Assembly: GCA_001949185.1 (NCBI GenBank)
Contig: BDGG01000001.1
Span: 8,155,067-8,219,066, forward strand
Source of the DNA: Ramazzottius varieornatus
Lineage: Eukaryota > Tardigrada > Eutardigrada > Parachela > Ramazzottiidae
DNA: 64,000 nt
Direction: 5' to 3'
How positions within the stretch are numbered: position 1 is the stretch's first letter; the number at the start of each line of letters is the position of its first letter. Shown in pieces: positions 36,301 through 47,562 of this stretch. The translations under genes were made by a program, and so were the position numbers. The notes beneath the pieces are model-generated. The model was not told where the DNA came from, ran no database searches, and saw only the letters and a program-made list of their open reading frames with translations.

Positions 36301-37114
36301 CGAAAAGTCCACATTTAAAAGCTCGACAAACAAACTGGACGAGATTGGTTTGTAAATGGCGCACATTGTGAGTGCTATTGGCCGAAAACGTGCGCCACTT
36401 GAAAATTTCATCTTGGCTACCTTCGAAATTGGCGCATTCTTGCAAGCATGCGCCACTTGGACAAACGATCTAGATGAATTTATTTGTCGATGTTCCATCA
36501 AACTTTATTCAGTGAGATAATTTTCGTTTTAGCTGGACGATGCTTCCGCGGTTTCCAACCTGACGAGCTCCACTGTCAAGCCTCCATCGTTGTTGAAGAT
36601 GAAGCGCGAAGCTGAACTTGAGTCTTCCAAAGTCGATCTACGCCGAAGAATGACGGTAATCAACACGAGCGACGTCGAAGACCTCAACTCTGACCTCCTC
36701 CTCGGTTCCGCACCATCCGATGTCGACGCTCTTCCCGAACGCTCCCTTCTCCCCCTTCCACCTTCCCTTCCTTCCAATACCACGAACGGTACAGTGATAG
36801 GGAAGTCTGAACCTGAGCCGCTTCAGCAAGCAGCAGCTGTAGAGAAAGTGACGGAAGCTCCGGCCTTCTACGCCGTCCAAGATGGCTACCAACACGTCTG
36901 CTTGCCTCTGTTGGTGGTGATCGGAGTGGGTGTGGGAGTAGCGCTTCTGGTTCTTCTTTCTTTAATCTGTGGGTTGAGCATGTGCTGTCGATACCGAGCG
37001 TTGGTGAAGAAGCAGAAAAGAAGCTTTAACCTGTATAGTACTACCTCCTTGTATTCTGAACCGAAATCTATTGGGGCTAGTCCCACTCGAGCTCGAAACT
37101 TTACCGAACTCTAA
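33349..37114 (+). CDS. ZP-domain transmembrane protein 1 (cuticlin/dusky-like)
   Basis: Secreted then membrane-anchored ZP protein, of the type that shapes the apical extracellular matrix and cuticle of ecdysozoans. Seven exons (33349-33384, 33607-33985, 34113-34486, 34590-35074, 35414-35813, 35980-36273, 36533-37114) join in phase to 849 aa. It has a signal peptide (AVLSIAICLLLRVEA), then ZP-N (KLAVSCGNDFMTVKM...CIYVRG...NYNTCG). A Thr/Ser-, Pro- and Gln-rich insert of about 200 residues includes a CAG-coded QQQQQ run. ZP-C follows (VENTIIIQQDENVQ ... SLQCEW ... FQAFKFPDSTEVNLECSVTICRNSC). One TM segment lies at about residues 777-808, then a short cytoplasmic tail. KMKR and DLRRR upstream of the TM are possible furin-type cleavage sites. 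Paralogous to the ZP gene at 42228-47239. Confidence 0.93.
35228..35345. repeat. Hairpin repeat in ZP gene 1, intron 4
   Basis: One full unit: TTTTTCCCAAGTGGCGCTCG ... GGCTTGCGCTACTTGGGAAA, with CTGGTCGAGTCTGCTTGC as the outer arm. Confidence 0.8.
36321..36492. repeat. Hairpin repeat in ZP gene 1, intron 6, two units
   Basis: Unit 1 pairs AATGGCGCACATTG with AAACGTGCGCCACTTG; unit 2 pairs AATTGGCGCATTCTTGC with GCATGCGCCACTTGG. The outer arm GCTCGACAAACAAACTGG begins the locus. Confidence 0.82.
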
Positions 37115-37789
37115 GGCCCGTTTCTTACAGTGTTCTTTTTCTAGATCGATCTTTTCAGGTATCTCTGCACCAAGTTTGTCCTTGTTGGTTCCGCGTCGCT
37201 CTCCAGTTCTTTCCTAGCTGAAGCTTTAGGCTATTAAACTGGAAAAAACCTCAAAAAATTTTCGGAATGGCCCATGCACCGTGAAACGTTTCGATGCATT
37301 AAACTTTCCGGAATTTTACAGTCCGCCGTGAAAAGCCAGCAGTCGAAAATTACATGACGTGGTCAGGTTTTGCCGTTTGGTACCTTATTGTGTCATTTGA
37401 ACAATTCCCAAAGCTCCTTAGCCTCGAGAGCCTCGCGTCGCGGAAGCCGTGCCTGCGAATGTACCGTAACACGATTCGGTTCGTGAACAGTTGAATCTTG
37501 GTTCTGGAAATAGCGGTTAGAATAACAGCCATGTCTTGATATGGATAACATGTAATTTTATGGTTGATAGTTGATACCGTAATGTATGTAATGGCCTGAT
37601 CAACAATCAAGCACTGGTCCAATGTCAGTCTTGTCTTTCTGATATAGCACCCTTTCTTCCAAAAGTTAGGACCTTTACCATCACTCTTCGACGATCTGTG
37701 GCAGCTTGGGGAATTCGCTTCCAGTACCACAGCTCGTCTGGGTAGACTGGCTGATGCGACGAGCTGGATTGTCGCTTGCATCAAACGCG
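37115..37789. other. Intergenic; possible small minus-strand exon
   Basis: On the minus strand, a good acceptor near 37506 leads to a short frame ending ...REALEAKELWELFK at about 37395, which looks like a protein C-terminus. I could not join it convincingly to an upstream exon, since the only candidates overlap the TGT start on the opposite strand. ATTAAA near 37213 (+) is a plausible poly(A) signal for ZP gene 1. Confidence 0.35.
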
Positions 37790-40663
37790 ATGACGAGCGC
37801 GGACAAATTCACCATCATCGAAGGATGCTCCGTGTCCAAAGCTAGGACCGGCCTCCTGCAGCTGAGCCACTACGTTATCGAGACGCCCATGTTCATGCCA
37901 GTCGGTACGAAGGGATGTATGAAAGGCGTTCTCCCGGAGCAACTGGAGGAGTTGGATGTGCAGATTATTCTCGGTAATACGTATCATCTGGGACTGAAGC
38001 CAGTAAGAACAGCAGCCGAATTATACCGTCGACCTGAAAGTATCTCTGTTGCCTTTTCGAAATTTCCTTCGGTATTCCAGGGACCGGAACTACTTCGGAA
38101 AGCTGGAGGTCTACATAAATTCATGAATTGGAAACGGGGAATGTTAACGGTAAGTTTGCTGCAATGGATATAATAGAATCGCATTTTCTCTGGAATTTCA
38201 TCATCATCGGCGCCTGACGTCATAACGTCGCGGCCTGTTTGCGTCAGTTTATAATGCGCTTGTTGGGAAGCGCCATGACGTCTAGCGTCGATTGAAGTGG
38301 GCAATGTTATCTGTTCTTGAATTTCCCGAAAACTGATTTCAGATTGGTTCTGTTGTCTTGCTTTCCTTACATTCCGCTCATCCATTGTCTTCTTGTAGGA
38401 TAGTGGAGGTTTCCAGATGGTTTCTCTGCTGAAACTGACCGAAATCACCGAAGAAGGTGTGCAGTTCGAGTCGCCCTACTCCAGCTCGAACCCTTCAACC
38501 GCGTCCAAAGGACGGAAGAAATGGAAATCTTCCACAGGCACGGAGAAGGCACCAGGTAGTCCGAGAGCCGATGGGGAAGCCGTAGTCCCTTCCAAAGACC
38601 TGATGATGCTGACACCCGAGAAGTCTATGGAGATTCAGAATGCCATCGGAGCGGACATCATGATGCAGCTGGACGATGTCGTGTCGAGTACCACGACGGG
38701 ACCTCGCGTTGAAGAAGCTATGGACAGGTATGAAACTCCCTCTTCCGTGTCTCATCTAATGCTGAGAAATTATTCTTTTCCTTCGTAGGTCCATACGATG
38801 GCTGAAACGATGCGGGAAAGCTCATTCGAGAGCGGACGAGCAGTTTCTCTTTCCCATTGTAAGTCAGACCCTTCATTCTTCGGACAAAGTATTTTGTCTG
38901 TTTCCGCGATCGCACGGAAGAGCGAAGGATCTGTTCTGTCTAGGTTCAAGGAGGTCTGAATATGACACTTCGTGAGAGATCCGTTTCAGGTAAGCTAACT
39001 GGAATTTTGCTTTTGCTTGCTAGATAATTTCGTACGTCGGCAGATGATTCCACGCAAATCGTTTTCCTTAGTGGCGTACATTTCCATTGTTACTGGTTGA
39101 GAGGGTGCGTCACCGGGGAAAACGATCCGGGCAATTCATCTAACCAACGGCCCATCTTGCTTGGGAGAAAGAAAGCTTTCTGCGGAATGACTTTTATTTC
39201 GGTTGCTTGGTTTGCAGGTATTCTAGAAGATGAGTACACCGGCTACGCGATCGGGGGTCTGAGTGGCGGTGAGGCCAAGAACGATTTTTGGAAGGTAGTG
39301 GACGCTTCCACCACTCTCCTACCCAAGTCGAAGCCTCGCTATGTCATGGGCGTTGGCTACGCCGAAGACCTTGTGGTCTGCTGCGCTCTGGGCGCCGATA
39401 TGTTCGACTGTGTTTTTCCCACCAGAACCGCCGTAAGTCGTCCTTCTTTCTTTTCCGCTGTATGGGCAAATCCGCATCAGATTTCATAGAACTGTAGAAA
39501 AACAACCTGAATACGGAGGCAATATCGTCTGTCAGAATCATTAACTCTAGAATGCTCGACTTGTCACACGTACTGATTTGCGATACAGATTAAGGAACCC
39601 TTGCCGGTTTATTTTTCCAGCGTTTTGGGTGTGCTTTGGTTGATGCCGGTCAGCTCAATCTCCGACTGAAACAGTACGCAAGTGACCACACACCCATCGA
39701 TCCCACGTGCAAATGCCTAACTTGTCAGCGGTACACGCGCTCTTACCTTCACCACATCGTTACCGACATCCCGACGGCAGCGCGGCTCATGTCCATCCAC
39801 AACATTGCCTACCAAGTAACCTTCCTTCCCTTTACTGACAGCTTGCCAAACAAACGCGTCAAGATTTCTCTCCCGAGTGGCGCACGCTTCCAGTACAGTC
39901 CAGTCGCTCGAAATCCGTACCAAATTTCTGGCTCTCGATCCAGAGCCCGCCATACATTCACCATGCAGCACGCCATGATAAATGCCAAAATCACGTAACA
40001 CAAGCACCTTGTCTTATCTTGTTTAATCAAGTAATCAACCGCCAGATGACTGGCTATCTGGGCATGGCGAGCAGTGTGGTTAACTTCCAATGATTTTCAC
40101 GTTTTAGAAATGCGAAAATTTGGTACGGATCTCGAACGACCGGACTGTATTATTGGCTGGAAAGCGTGCGCCACTTTGGAAAACGAGTTTGTCTAAGTCG
40201 TGTTTGGTTTTCCAAAGTGACGGACGTTTCCAGTATTATTGACTGAAGTGTGCGCCACTTGGGTAAAGGGGTCTGGCTCAGTATGATTTTTGTTTCCTTG
40301 AGTGGCGCACGTTGTCAGCGTTATTGGCTGCGATCATGCGTCGCTCTGAAAAAGGATCTTTTCGAGTCTGTTAGCCTAATTCCTAAGCTAAACGCGGCCT
40401 TAGCGAGGGCGTGGTTTTCGCAGATGAACCTGATGAGGAGGATAAGGAACAGTCTTCGCGTGAACCGTTTCCCCGAGTTCGTGACGCAGTTCATGCAGAA
40501 CCGCTACGGTGACAAAGAAATCCCTTCCTGGATAACTGATGCCCTGACTTCGGTCGGTATCGTCCTTACTCGAGACACTCAAGCCGTGTCCAGTGATTCT
40601 ATCGACTCACAATCTGACCGGAAGAAACGCTCGGCGGACGGGGAAGAGACCGGTGAACAGTGA
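37790..40663 (+). CDS. QTRT1: Queuine tRNA-ribosyltransferase, catalytic subunit
   Basis: Swaps guanine 34 for queuine in tRNAs with GUN anticodons; in animals it acts as a heterodimer at mitochondria. Eight exons (37790-38002, 38081-38149, 38399-38727, 38789-38858, 38944-38989, 39218-39432, 39621-39815, 40424-40663) join in phase to 458 aa. Visible features are DSGGFQ (residue 95 on, general base Asp), GGLSGGE in exon 6, Asp306 in [10 protein letters not shown] (the nucleophile position), and the zinc site C344-K-C346-LT-C349 with His358/359. It differs from the usual roughly 400-residue protein by an insert of about 35 low-complexity residues after FESPYSS (exon 3) and a charged C-terminal extension ([15 protein letters not shown]). 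Introns 5 and 7 carry hairpin repeats. Confidence 0.96.
39058..39135. repeat. Hairpin repeat in TGT intron 5
   Basis: One diverged unit: TTAGTGGCGTACATTTCC with AGGGTGCGTCACCGGGGAAAA. Confidence 0.65.
39848..40195. repeat. Hairpin repeat in TGT intron 7, split by a transposon
   Basis: The left arm (CGAGTGGCGCACGCTTCCAG, ending 39893) and right arm (CTGGAAAGCGTGCGCCACTTT, from about 40157) are perfectly complementary but lie over 260 bp apart. A TA-flanked element of 252 bp sits in the loop. Removing the element and one TA restores a normal unit. Confidence 0.88.
39896..40147. mobile_element. TA-flanked TIR element, family 3, copy 2 (inside a hairpin repeat)
   Basis: Ends CAGTCCAGTCGCTCGAAATC and the inverse of CAGTCCGGTCGTTCGAGATC pair over about 35 bp including CCGTACCAAATTT. 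TA flanks at 39894-39895 and 40148-40149. No coding capacity in 252 bp. Confidence 0.85.
40196..40375. repeat. Further hairpin repeat units, TGT intron 7
   Basis: Two more units follow the transposon-split one: AAAGTGACGGACGTTTCC ... AGTGTGCGCCACTTGGG and GAGTGGCGCACGTTGTC ... ATCATGCGTCGCTCTG. Confidence 0.8.
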
Positions 40664-42227
40664 AGAACGAACAACGAGGAAGTAAGTTCGCTTTCAGTTT
40701 TGGCCGCTAGAAATAGACTGCTGAGTTCCGGTTGAATACTTTATCCGTAATAGATGTATTGAGTTGAACTGATGGGAAAGTAGTCATGTGGTGATGCGCA
40801 GTGTCCCAGAAATAGAAATCGGTGGTAATGATGAACGAGAAAGTTGGCTTTTGGTGTGTGAATATGTGAGGTGTGTTAGTCATTGTGCTTACTGACCTAG
40901 AGCTCGGAAGACGAATTTTGCTCCAGCTGCATCTTGATCAAGGTGATGTAATGACTGGTGCATGAGCATTCTTCTTGGAGAAGAATTTGTTCGGTGGCCC
41001 GGTGCGATAATTGACCGATTTGCCGATATTTGTCAATCAACAAAACTTGCTTCTGTATACTACATGTTATTTCTGAAAAAAAATACGCCCGACTAAAATA
41101 ACAGAAGTTTTTGAGTAATCTGACAGATTCGGCCACACTCGAAATTTGAGCTCTACAAAGTGGACAATATTGTTTTTCACAAGTAGCGCACGTTATCAGG
41201 GTTTTTGGCTGATAGCGTGCGCCACATCGAAAAACAATCCTGTCGTGTTTGACTGTTGTCCCAGGTGGCGCGCTTTTCCAGCGTTGTTGGTTGATACGGT
41301 GCGTCACTTGGGAAAAGAATTTTGTCCAGTTTATTTCCCAGCTCCACAATGACTAAGGATGAGTCGGCAAACCGGTTGAGCCTTTCATAGCACCGAACTC
41401 CACATCCGAGGTTTCATCGCGAGGTTCCACCATGTGGTGCGCACCGTGTTCCTCGGTCAAGGTTTTTTGCGCGTATGATGAAATTCTGATTATAAGGATG
41501 CAGGTTTTCTTCACACTTTATTACGGCTATGATAAGGCACACCTGTGAAATATTTGAGCGATACTAGGTGAAACATTGGTACCTTTGCTCGTTGCCCTAT
41601 ATCTGCAGCTGGTGTCATGGCGGATGCTCGTGAAGCGGCTAAATTGCACCACGCTATGTTGTGTTGACCATCGAGAGATAGTTCGGAGCAGACCCACGAA
41701 GAAGTCGTGTGGGCAGTTCTCGATGGTCTTGACGAAGTTATGAGTGACAGTGCAGCAGTTATGAGCAATACAAGCACCAAGTATGGGTCAGGTTAATTTC
41801 TCTTATAAAAACTCCCACATGGCGCTTAGCTGGGTCAGCTCAGCACGTAACTTCTTGTTGCTTCTCCGCACAGTCTAACGTTTTGATCGAGAAGAGCTGG
41901 TCTGTGCAAGGTCCAACTAAGTAGTCTTGACCTCGCTGGCTGCCTCGTTCTGCGGTAGTATCTCTTTACGATAGTCACGGCCTGACATACTCCTACCGTC
42001 TTCTACCTGCCTCTTCTTCTTCATCTTCGCTTGGCTTGCCGTTATCGAGGCGAGCGAGTATCCGAGGCCGCTGGTCGGCTTTCTCGGTTGTGTTTTGTGG
42101 TACTGTTGGGATTACGGGAAGGAATATTGTCAAGAAGAGTCGGGAATACTTGGGGACCCCTTTGGCCGTGGTCGGAGTACCATTCTCCGGAATACTCCGT
42201 GGGAAAGCCGCGCCGGAAACCAACATC
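40664..42227. other. Intergenic between TGT and ZP gene 2; hairpin repeats at 41160-41345
   Basis: No recognisable gene. Two hairpin-repeat units lie at about 41160-41345. The long open frame 42036-42473 (+) simply runs through the region upstream of the ZP start and is not thought to be coding. Confidence 0.5.
41160..41345. repeat. Hairpin repeat, two units (intergenic)
   Basis: AGTAGCGCACGTTATC ... GATAGCGTGCGCCACAT and AGGTGGCGCGCTTTTCC ... ACGGTGCGTCACTTGGG. One of the few copies not inside an identified intron. Confidence 0.8.
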
Positions 42228-45200
42228 ATGGCCAAGTTATCCTGTATAGCGCTGGCGCTTCTTTTACAGGTTGGTTGTAGATCTTTTGTCCTACTAGAGG
42301 TGAATGGGAATTCGGCAAACGGACTCGACCAGATCGTTTACCCAAGTCGCGCATGTCGCCGGCCATTACCACTGAAGAAGTGCGCCACTTGGAAAAACAA
42401 TCTGAGCGAGTTGAATACCGTATTACTTCGGATACGATATTCATTACTGAGAAAAACTCGTAGGAAAATGTGAAGACAGAAGAAGGATCGATGGTTGGAC
42501 TGAAATTCACTTCAGCAGTCAAATGATTAAGCGAACGATTCTTAATTGAGGGAAAGCTCATAGAAAACTTGTTCTTGTCTGCTTTGTCGATATGTTCCAG
42601 AGTTTTGACTTATGGGCTTATGGTTTGGTATTAATGAAGCATATCGAAATCTTTTCATGAGGGATTCTCTTCGAGTTCCCCGTTAACCCGAATTTGCGAA
42701 GGAGGTGATGTTTGCGAAAGTGGGCCATAAAAGCTGATGATGCCGGTTGAGCGTGGCCCAGATCGGGGAAATGACTTGAAGGTTGATATGTCGGTGCAAT
42801 ATTGGTGCATGGTTATGAGGCAGTTATAGCTGACGGGGAGCCACAAAGCGCCGCAGCCGGCGATGGCATCACTTCCGTAATAATGGCACGTTTCATCATC
42901 TACGACAGTTAGGAAGATACCATTCATTTCCATCAGACCATAAGACCCACTTTTTCTCCTTCAACAACCAAAACTTTCCACTTTTATTTGTGTACACCAG
43001 TTGACCACTTAACAACTTTCGAATTCCCGTCTTTGAACCTTCAACGATTAATCTTCCAAGCCGGAAGAAAAATATCAAATCTGAGATTACCACAATCAGA
43101 AAATTTCAGGCAGTGACCGCTTCAAAAACGCGAAAACCACAGTTTCGAAAAATGCAAGTTTTCGAATGAAGTTTCCGGAAATCAGCTTTGTCCAGTATCT
43201 TTCTGCAAGTATTGAAAGGTACCTTCGGGAAGAAACTGAGAACTTTTCTACGATATTTCTGCACCAATACTGAATATCGGGTTGAAACTCATTTCTGCTT
43301 CCTCGTTTTGTTTCCCGCTGCGCGAATTCGTGGTTATGGGTTTGACAAAGCTCAAAGACACTAGACAGACATACGCCGCTTTTGAAGTTGTAAAAGCTTG
43401 GTTGAATGGAAAACACTGCCGGAAGCGAGTCGACAAAGTTAGCAAGTGTCTTCCGGGGTGCTTTATAATTCTCTTGTAAATTGCTGTTTGCGAGTTGTCT
43501 CTCCATGATGACTGACAAAAGGCGGCCACAATCGTCGTGTGTGTGGTGGTCAGCGCATGCGGGGAAGAGTAGCGATAAGTAGGTGTCCAACTGCAAAATG
43601 TGTCCATTAATTCACACTCGTAAGCGACGCTCAAGATCACGAAGAGCAACGCGGAACATCAAGTCGAGATTATCTTGTGTGTAATTTAATGGTCACATTT
43701 GCAGCGGCTCTCGTAAGTACTTGCCACAAACACGTCAACTCGATATCAAAACATGAGACAAGACAGGAACAGAATCTGATTACGATGAAAATGAATCATC
43801 AAGAAAAATACATGAAAAAAATAATACTTCCTCGTTGAAGAATTCTATTTCTTCCTTTCGCGTCCGTAAGTTTCTAACATGTTCTTTTTCCTTAATTTTT
43901 GACGAACTTGTTAGCTTCTAACTTTGAAATAAACGAGTGGTGAGGTTTTAGTTGTATCCGGTAAAACGTGAAAAAAGATGGACAGTTTCCGCGTTTCGTA
44001 ACCGATTGATTGATTTCACTGAATATTTTTACTGACTCTGTTTTTCCTCTTCTTCCAGGTTGCTTTCACCTTCACAGCTGATTCTTCCAACCGGATAAAG
44101 AGTCTGAACGTCAAATGTGGCGACGCGGACATGCTAGTGGACATTGAGTTTAACCAGCCCTTCAACGGCATCATCTTCTCCAAAGGCTACTTTGCCCGCA
44201 ACGAGTGTGTCTACGTCAAGGCCAATCCTTCCAAGTACAGCTACGAGTTTACCATCTCCTACTCGGGTTGTGGCACAACCGCTGGAGGTTCTGGCATCAG
44301 TACCACCGGAGCTCGACGTTCCGATGGCTTCCTCCGAAGTGAAAGCGATGTGGCTGCCAACGGCACACGCGCACGTCGCGAAGTGGCGGCTGGAACCAAC
44401 GGCTCGACCATTTCTGGGGCCCAGGGTCGCTCACTGGGCGGCTATGGCATGCCAGGTATGGGTTCTGGGCCTGAGCCTTTCGGTGACCCATACGCCTCCA
44501 TGGGCAACCAGGACTTGTCAGCTGGACCAGGTCCAGGCATGCAGATGGGCGCACCAGGTGGCATGGGTGGAGGAATGGGCGAGATGGGCGGTATGGGCGC
44601 TGGCGGAAATCCTTACGCTAATCTGATGGGTAGCGGACCGCAGTACCAGAGCGGACCAAACTCCGCCTACTCTAATCAGATGCCCATCTACGGGGCGGGT
44701 CAGGCGGGCGGATACCACGGCGGAGCGATGCCGCAAATGCCCGCTCCGCAGATGCCTGTTCAACAGCCGAACATGCAGCAACCGTCCGGAGTTTGGAATG
44801 GCGGAGCTCCTCAGGGAGGGCAACAAGTCTTTTCTAACAACAACCAGAACCAACAGTTTTCTCAGAGTAGTGTTCGTCAGCAAGGGAACAACGCCAGGGT
44901 GTCAGGATCGGCTTTCGCCTCGTCGATTCCAGGCGGTGGTCAGGTAGTCAATCAAGACCAACACGATGATCAATCAAGCGAACAAGACATCATCGACTCC
45001 ACTTCTTCGTTGGACAAGAACCAGCCTTTCAGCGAAGACAGGACCGGTGGAAGCAGTCGTTTCTTCGAGAACATCATCATCATTCAGTATGACGCTAACA
45101 TTCAGGAAGTGTGGGATGTGGCCAAGGCGCTGCGATGCGAGTGGCATGATAACTACCACAAGACCGTAGCCTATAAACCTTTCCAGGTGGATTCACTGGA

Positions 45201-47239
45201 AGTCGTGCCTGCGACGTTTGCTGGTGACAACGTCGGAGTCTGGATGACCGTCCAACAAGGTATCACTACCTCTCGTAGACTGAGAAAGCAAACTAGCATC
45301 TTCGTAGTAGTCCGAAACAAATGGCGGAACAAAACATAGCCGAGAGCTCGGCAAAACAAGCTCGACCAGATCGTTTTCCCAACTGGCGCACATTGTCTGT
45401 CATGTTGGCTGGACGCATACACCACTTTGGAAACGATCTTACCGAGTTGGTTTGCCAAGTCCATAAATACAAAAATGGCGGAAATGACATTGCAGTTTTC
45501 GTTTATAGCGAATATTTGGCCCGAATGTCAAAGACGAATGGTCTCCACTTCTCTCTCAACCTCACTGTTCGTCCTTGTTTACAGGCAAAGGACCTTACGC
45601 ACCGGAAGTGAACGGTATCGTCCGCATCGGCGAGTACCTCACTCTGGCCATCGGTATCCAAGACAAGACGAAAAAGTTTGACATGCGAGTAGTCAACTGT
45701 TTCGCCAGCGACGGAAACCGGCCCGCCATCCAGCTGGTGGACGAGTACGGCTGTGTTACACGCCCCAAGATCATGTCGGACATTGCCAAAGTGACCAACT
45801 ACGGAGACCAAGCTAGCGTGGTCGCTTACGCCTACTTCCAGGCCTTCAAGTTCCCCGACTCTGTCGACGTTCACCTGGAGTGCAGTGTGGAGATCTGCAA
45901 GTTCGGCTGTGCCAAGCAGTGTTACAATAAGATGTTGGGTCTTGGCGATGGAAGATCGAGTGGAGCTGCGGTGGCCTCCGTCTCTTCGGATGTCCGGCTT
46001 GGAAGCGTCCTCGGCTCGCGCGGACAACAGTAAGAAACTCTCCTATAATTGGACAAATAGAAAGTTGGGCAATGAAGCTCGACAAGACCGTTTTACCCAA
46101 TGGCGCACGATTACAGTGCTGTAGGCTGAAGGCTTGCGCCACTTGAGCACACGACCGTGACGAGTTTGCGCCACTTTGCTTTGGCAAGTGGCGCACGTTT
46201 CCAGTGCAACTGGTCGACAGCGTGCGCCACTTGGAGAGACCATATTGTGGACGTTCGTTATCGAGTTCACAAGTATTTTTTCTCTGACGTGTTATGGTTT
46301 CTCAGGGGAAGGAAAGTAGACGTTAGCTCGTCGAGTTTCTCGGACGATTCGTCCGATTCGTCCGATTCCGCCTCGTCCTTCCGGTCAAGTTCAGCCTCGG
46401 CCTCCGGAAAGAACGCCGGAGTCCTCAACGTAGTTTCCTCCATGAGCAAGTCCAAGTCTGGTTCGTCGAGCTCCTCTGACAGCGTGGAGGATAACGTGGG
46501 CTCTGTCAGCTCAAGGATCCGCGACTCGTTGAGCAATGGCAAGTTGGTCATCAAGATGGCCACTTCGGCACCGACTTCGTCTGCTGGAGCAGGTCAGTTG
46601 CTTTCACTCTTGGTGAATAAGTATTACCAATAGTTCCATTCGATCAGAGAAGGTTTTTGGATTTTTTTTGTGTGAGAATTTTTATTTGAATTGCCTCGAT
46701 TTTAATCCGCAAGAAGGGCCTATGAGCGTCTTTTTACGGTCTCTTATGGTTACAAGCCCAATCGTTTCCGTCTCTTTTAACCGTTTCCCCTCTTTGCAGC
46801 TTTATACAACGCAATGGGCTCCGATGACGACGATGAACCCATCACCAAAGCCACCACAAAACGAACAACCCACGCCAAGAGAGTCCCTTCGGACGACGAT
46901 GACACGGCCTACCGTCGAAAGCGAGACACTTCCGACAAAGATAGCCAACAGAACGTGGGTATGAAGCGGACTATCCGCGTCGTCGCACCCGGCGACCTGT
47001 CCTTCATGGAGGGTAACCGCAACAACACGGTGGTCTACTCCAACGCTCAGCGTATCGGCGACGACAACGCCGTCTGCATCTCCCCACCCAGCTTCGTGGC
47101 CGGCATCGTCGTCCTGCTGGCCCTGTTAGTCCTGACAACGTTGACGGCGGTTATTCTGTGCATGAGATTGAGGTCGCTGGACAGGGTGTCGAATAAGCTA
47201 AAAGATATGGACATGGAGTATATCAAGCATACCATGTGA
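42228..47239 (+). CDS. ZP-domain transmembrane protein 2 (cuticlin/dusky-like)
   Basis: Paralogue of the ZP gene at 33349-37114, with the same order of domains. Five exons (42228-42269, 44059-45259, 45585-46029, 46306-46592, 46800-47239) join in phase to 804 aa. The first exon MAKLSCIALALLLQ plus VAFTFTA forms a good signal peptide. An alternative first exon (MVTFAAAL, 43689-43712) would also splice in frame. ZP-N carries SLNVKCGDADMLVDI...ECVYVK...YSGCG. A Gly/Met/Pro-rich and then Gln/Asn-rich insert of about 220 residues follows, with a possible furin site (RARRE). ZP-C (NIIIIQYDANIQEVWDV ... ALRCEWHDNYHK ... FQAFKFPDSVDVHLECSVEIC) comes next. A Ser/Asp-rich exon, RRKR at about residue 696 and one TM (about 756-782) complete it. 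Apical matrix role is inferred from the family. Confidence 0.93.
42308..42415. repeat. Hairpin repeat in ZP gene 2, intron 1
   Basis: One unit: CCCAAGTCGCGCATGTC with AGAAGTGCGCCACTTGG. GGCAAACGGACTCGACCAG forms the outer arm. Confidence 0.78.
45345..45462. repeat. Hairpin repeat in ZP gene 2, intron 2
   Basis: One unit with long outer arms: AGCTCGGCAAAACAAGCTCG at the left and ACCGAGTTGGTTTGCC at the right, around CCAACTGGCGCACATTGTC ... ACGCATACACCACTTTGG. Confidence 0.8.
46072..46248. repeat. Hairpin repeat in ZP gene 2, intron 3, two units
   Basis: CCAATGGCGCACGATTAC ... GGCTTGCGCCACTTG is followed by CAAGTGGCGCACGTTTCC ... CAGCGTGCGCCACTTGG. A lone half-arm TTGCGCCACTTT lies between them. 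Confidence 0.85.
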
Positions 47240-47262
47240 GAGAGAGAGAGAGAGAGAGGAAA
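47240..47262. repeat. (GA)n microsatellite
   Basis: A GA dinucleotide run directly after the ZP gene 2 stop codon, in its 3' UTR. Confidence 0.9.
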
Positions 47263-47371
47263 GAGAAGCGGGTTGCCAAACAGTTCTTTCAATGTTCACT
47301 TCCTTCTGCTTTTTCTTTTTCCAATTTATGTTTGTTCTTCAGGGAAAAAAATATGGCGCTGGCTGCCACTC

Positions 47372-47377
47372 TTTATT
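47372..47377 (-). promoter_or_regulatory. Probable polyadenylation signal of the AMPK gamma gene
   Basis: TTTATT on the + strand (AATAAA on -) about 190 bp downstream of the AMPK gamma stop. The ZP gene 2 and AMPK gamma 3' UTRs converge in this 323-bp gap. Confidence 0.45.
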
Positions 47378-47562
47378 TTCCTTTCTGCAGAAAACAAGCT
47401 TTGCTGTTGTAGAATAATCACAGGTTGTTGTGTTATATTGTGAGAAAAGAGCGGTAAGGCCAATTTTTCTGGCTGCTGGTTAAAGACTGTAACACAACGG
47501 AGAAATTAACAAAGAACTCAAGCTAAAATCGCAGAAATGCCTCCTTGTTGTGCTTTGACTCT

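Noticed and set aside
37350-37784. Minus-strand open frame facing the TGT start
   Set aside because: The long frame reads across a better splice acceptor and changes content. Only a small terminal exon (about 37395-37505) looks plausible, and I could not join it to anything.
42036-42473. 145-codon + frame overlapping the ZP gene 2 first exon
   Set aside because: It reads through the splice donor and a hairpin repeat. The signal-peptide exon starting at 42228 explains the conserved part.
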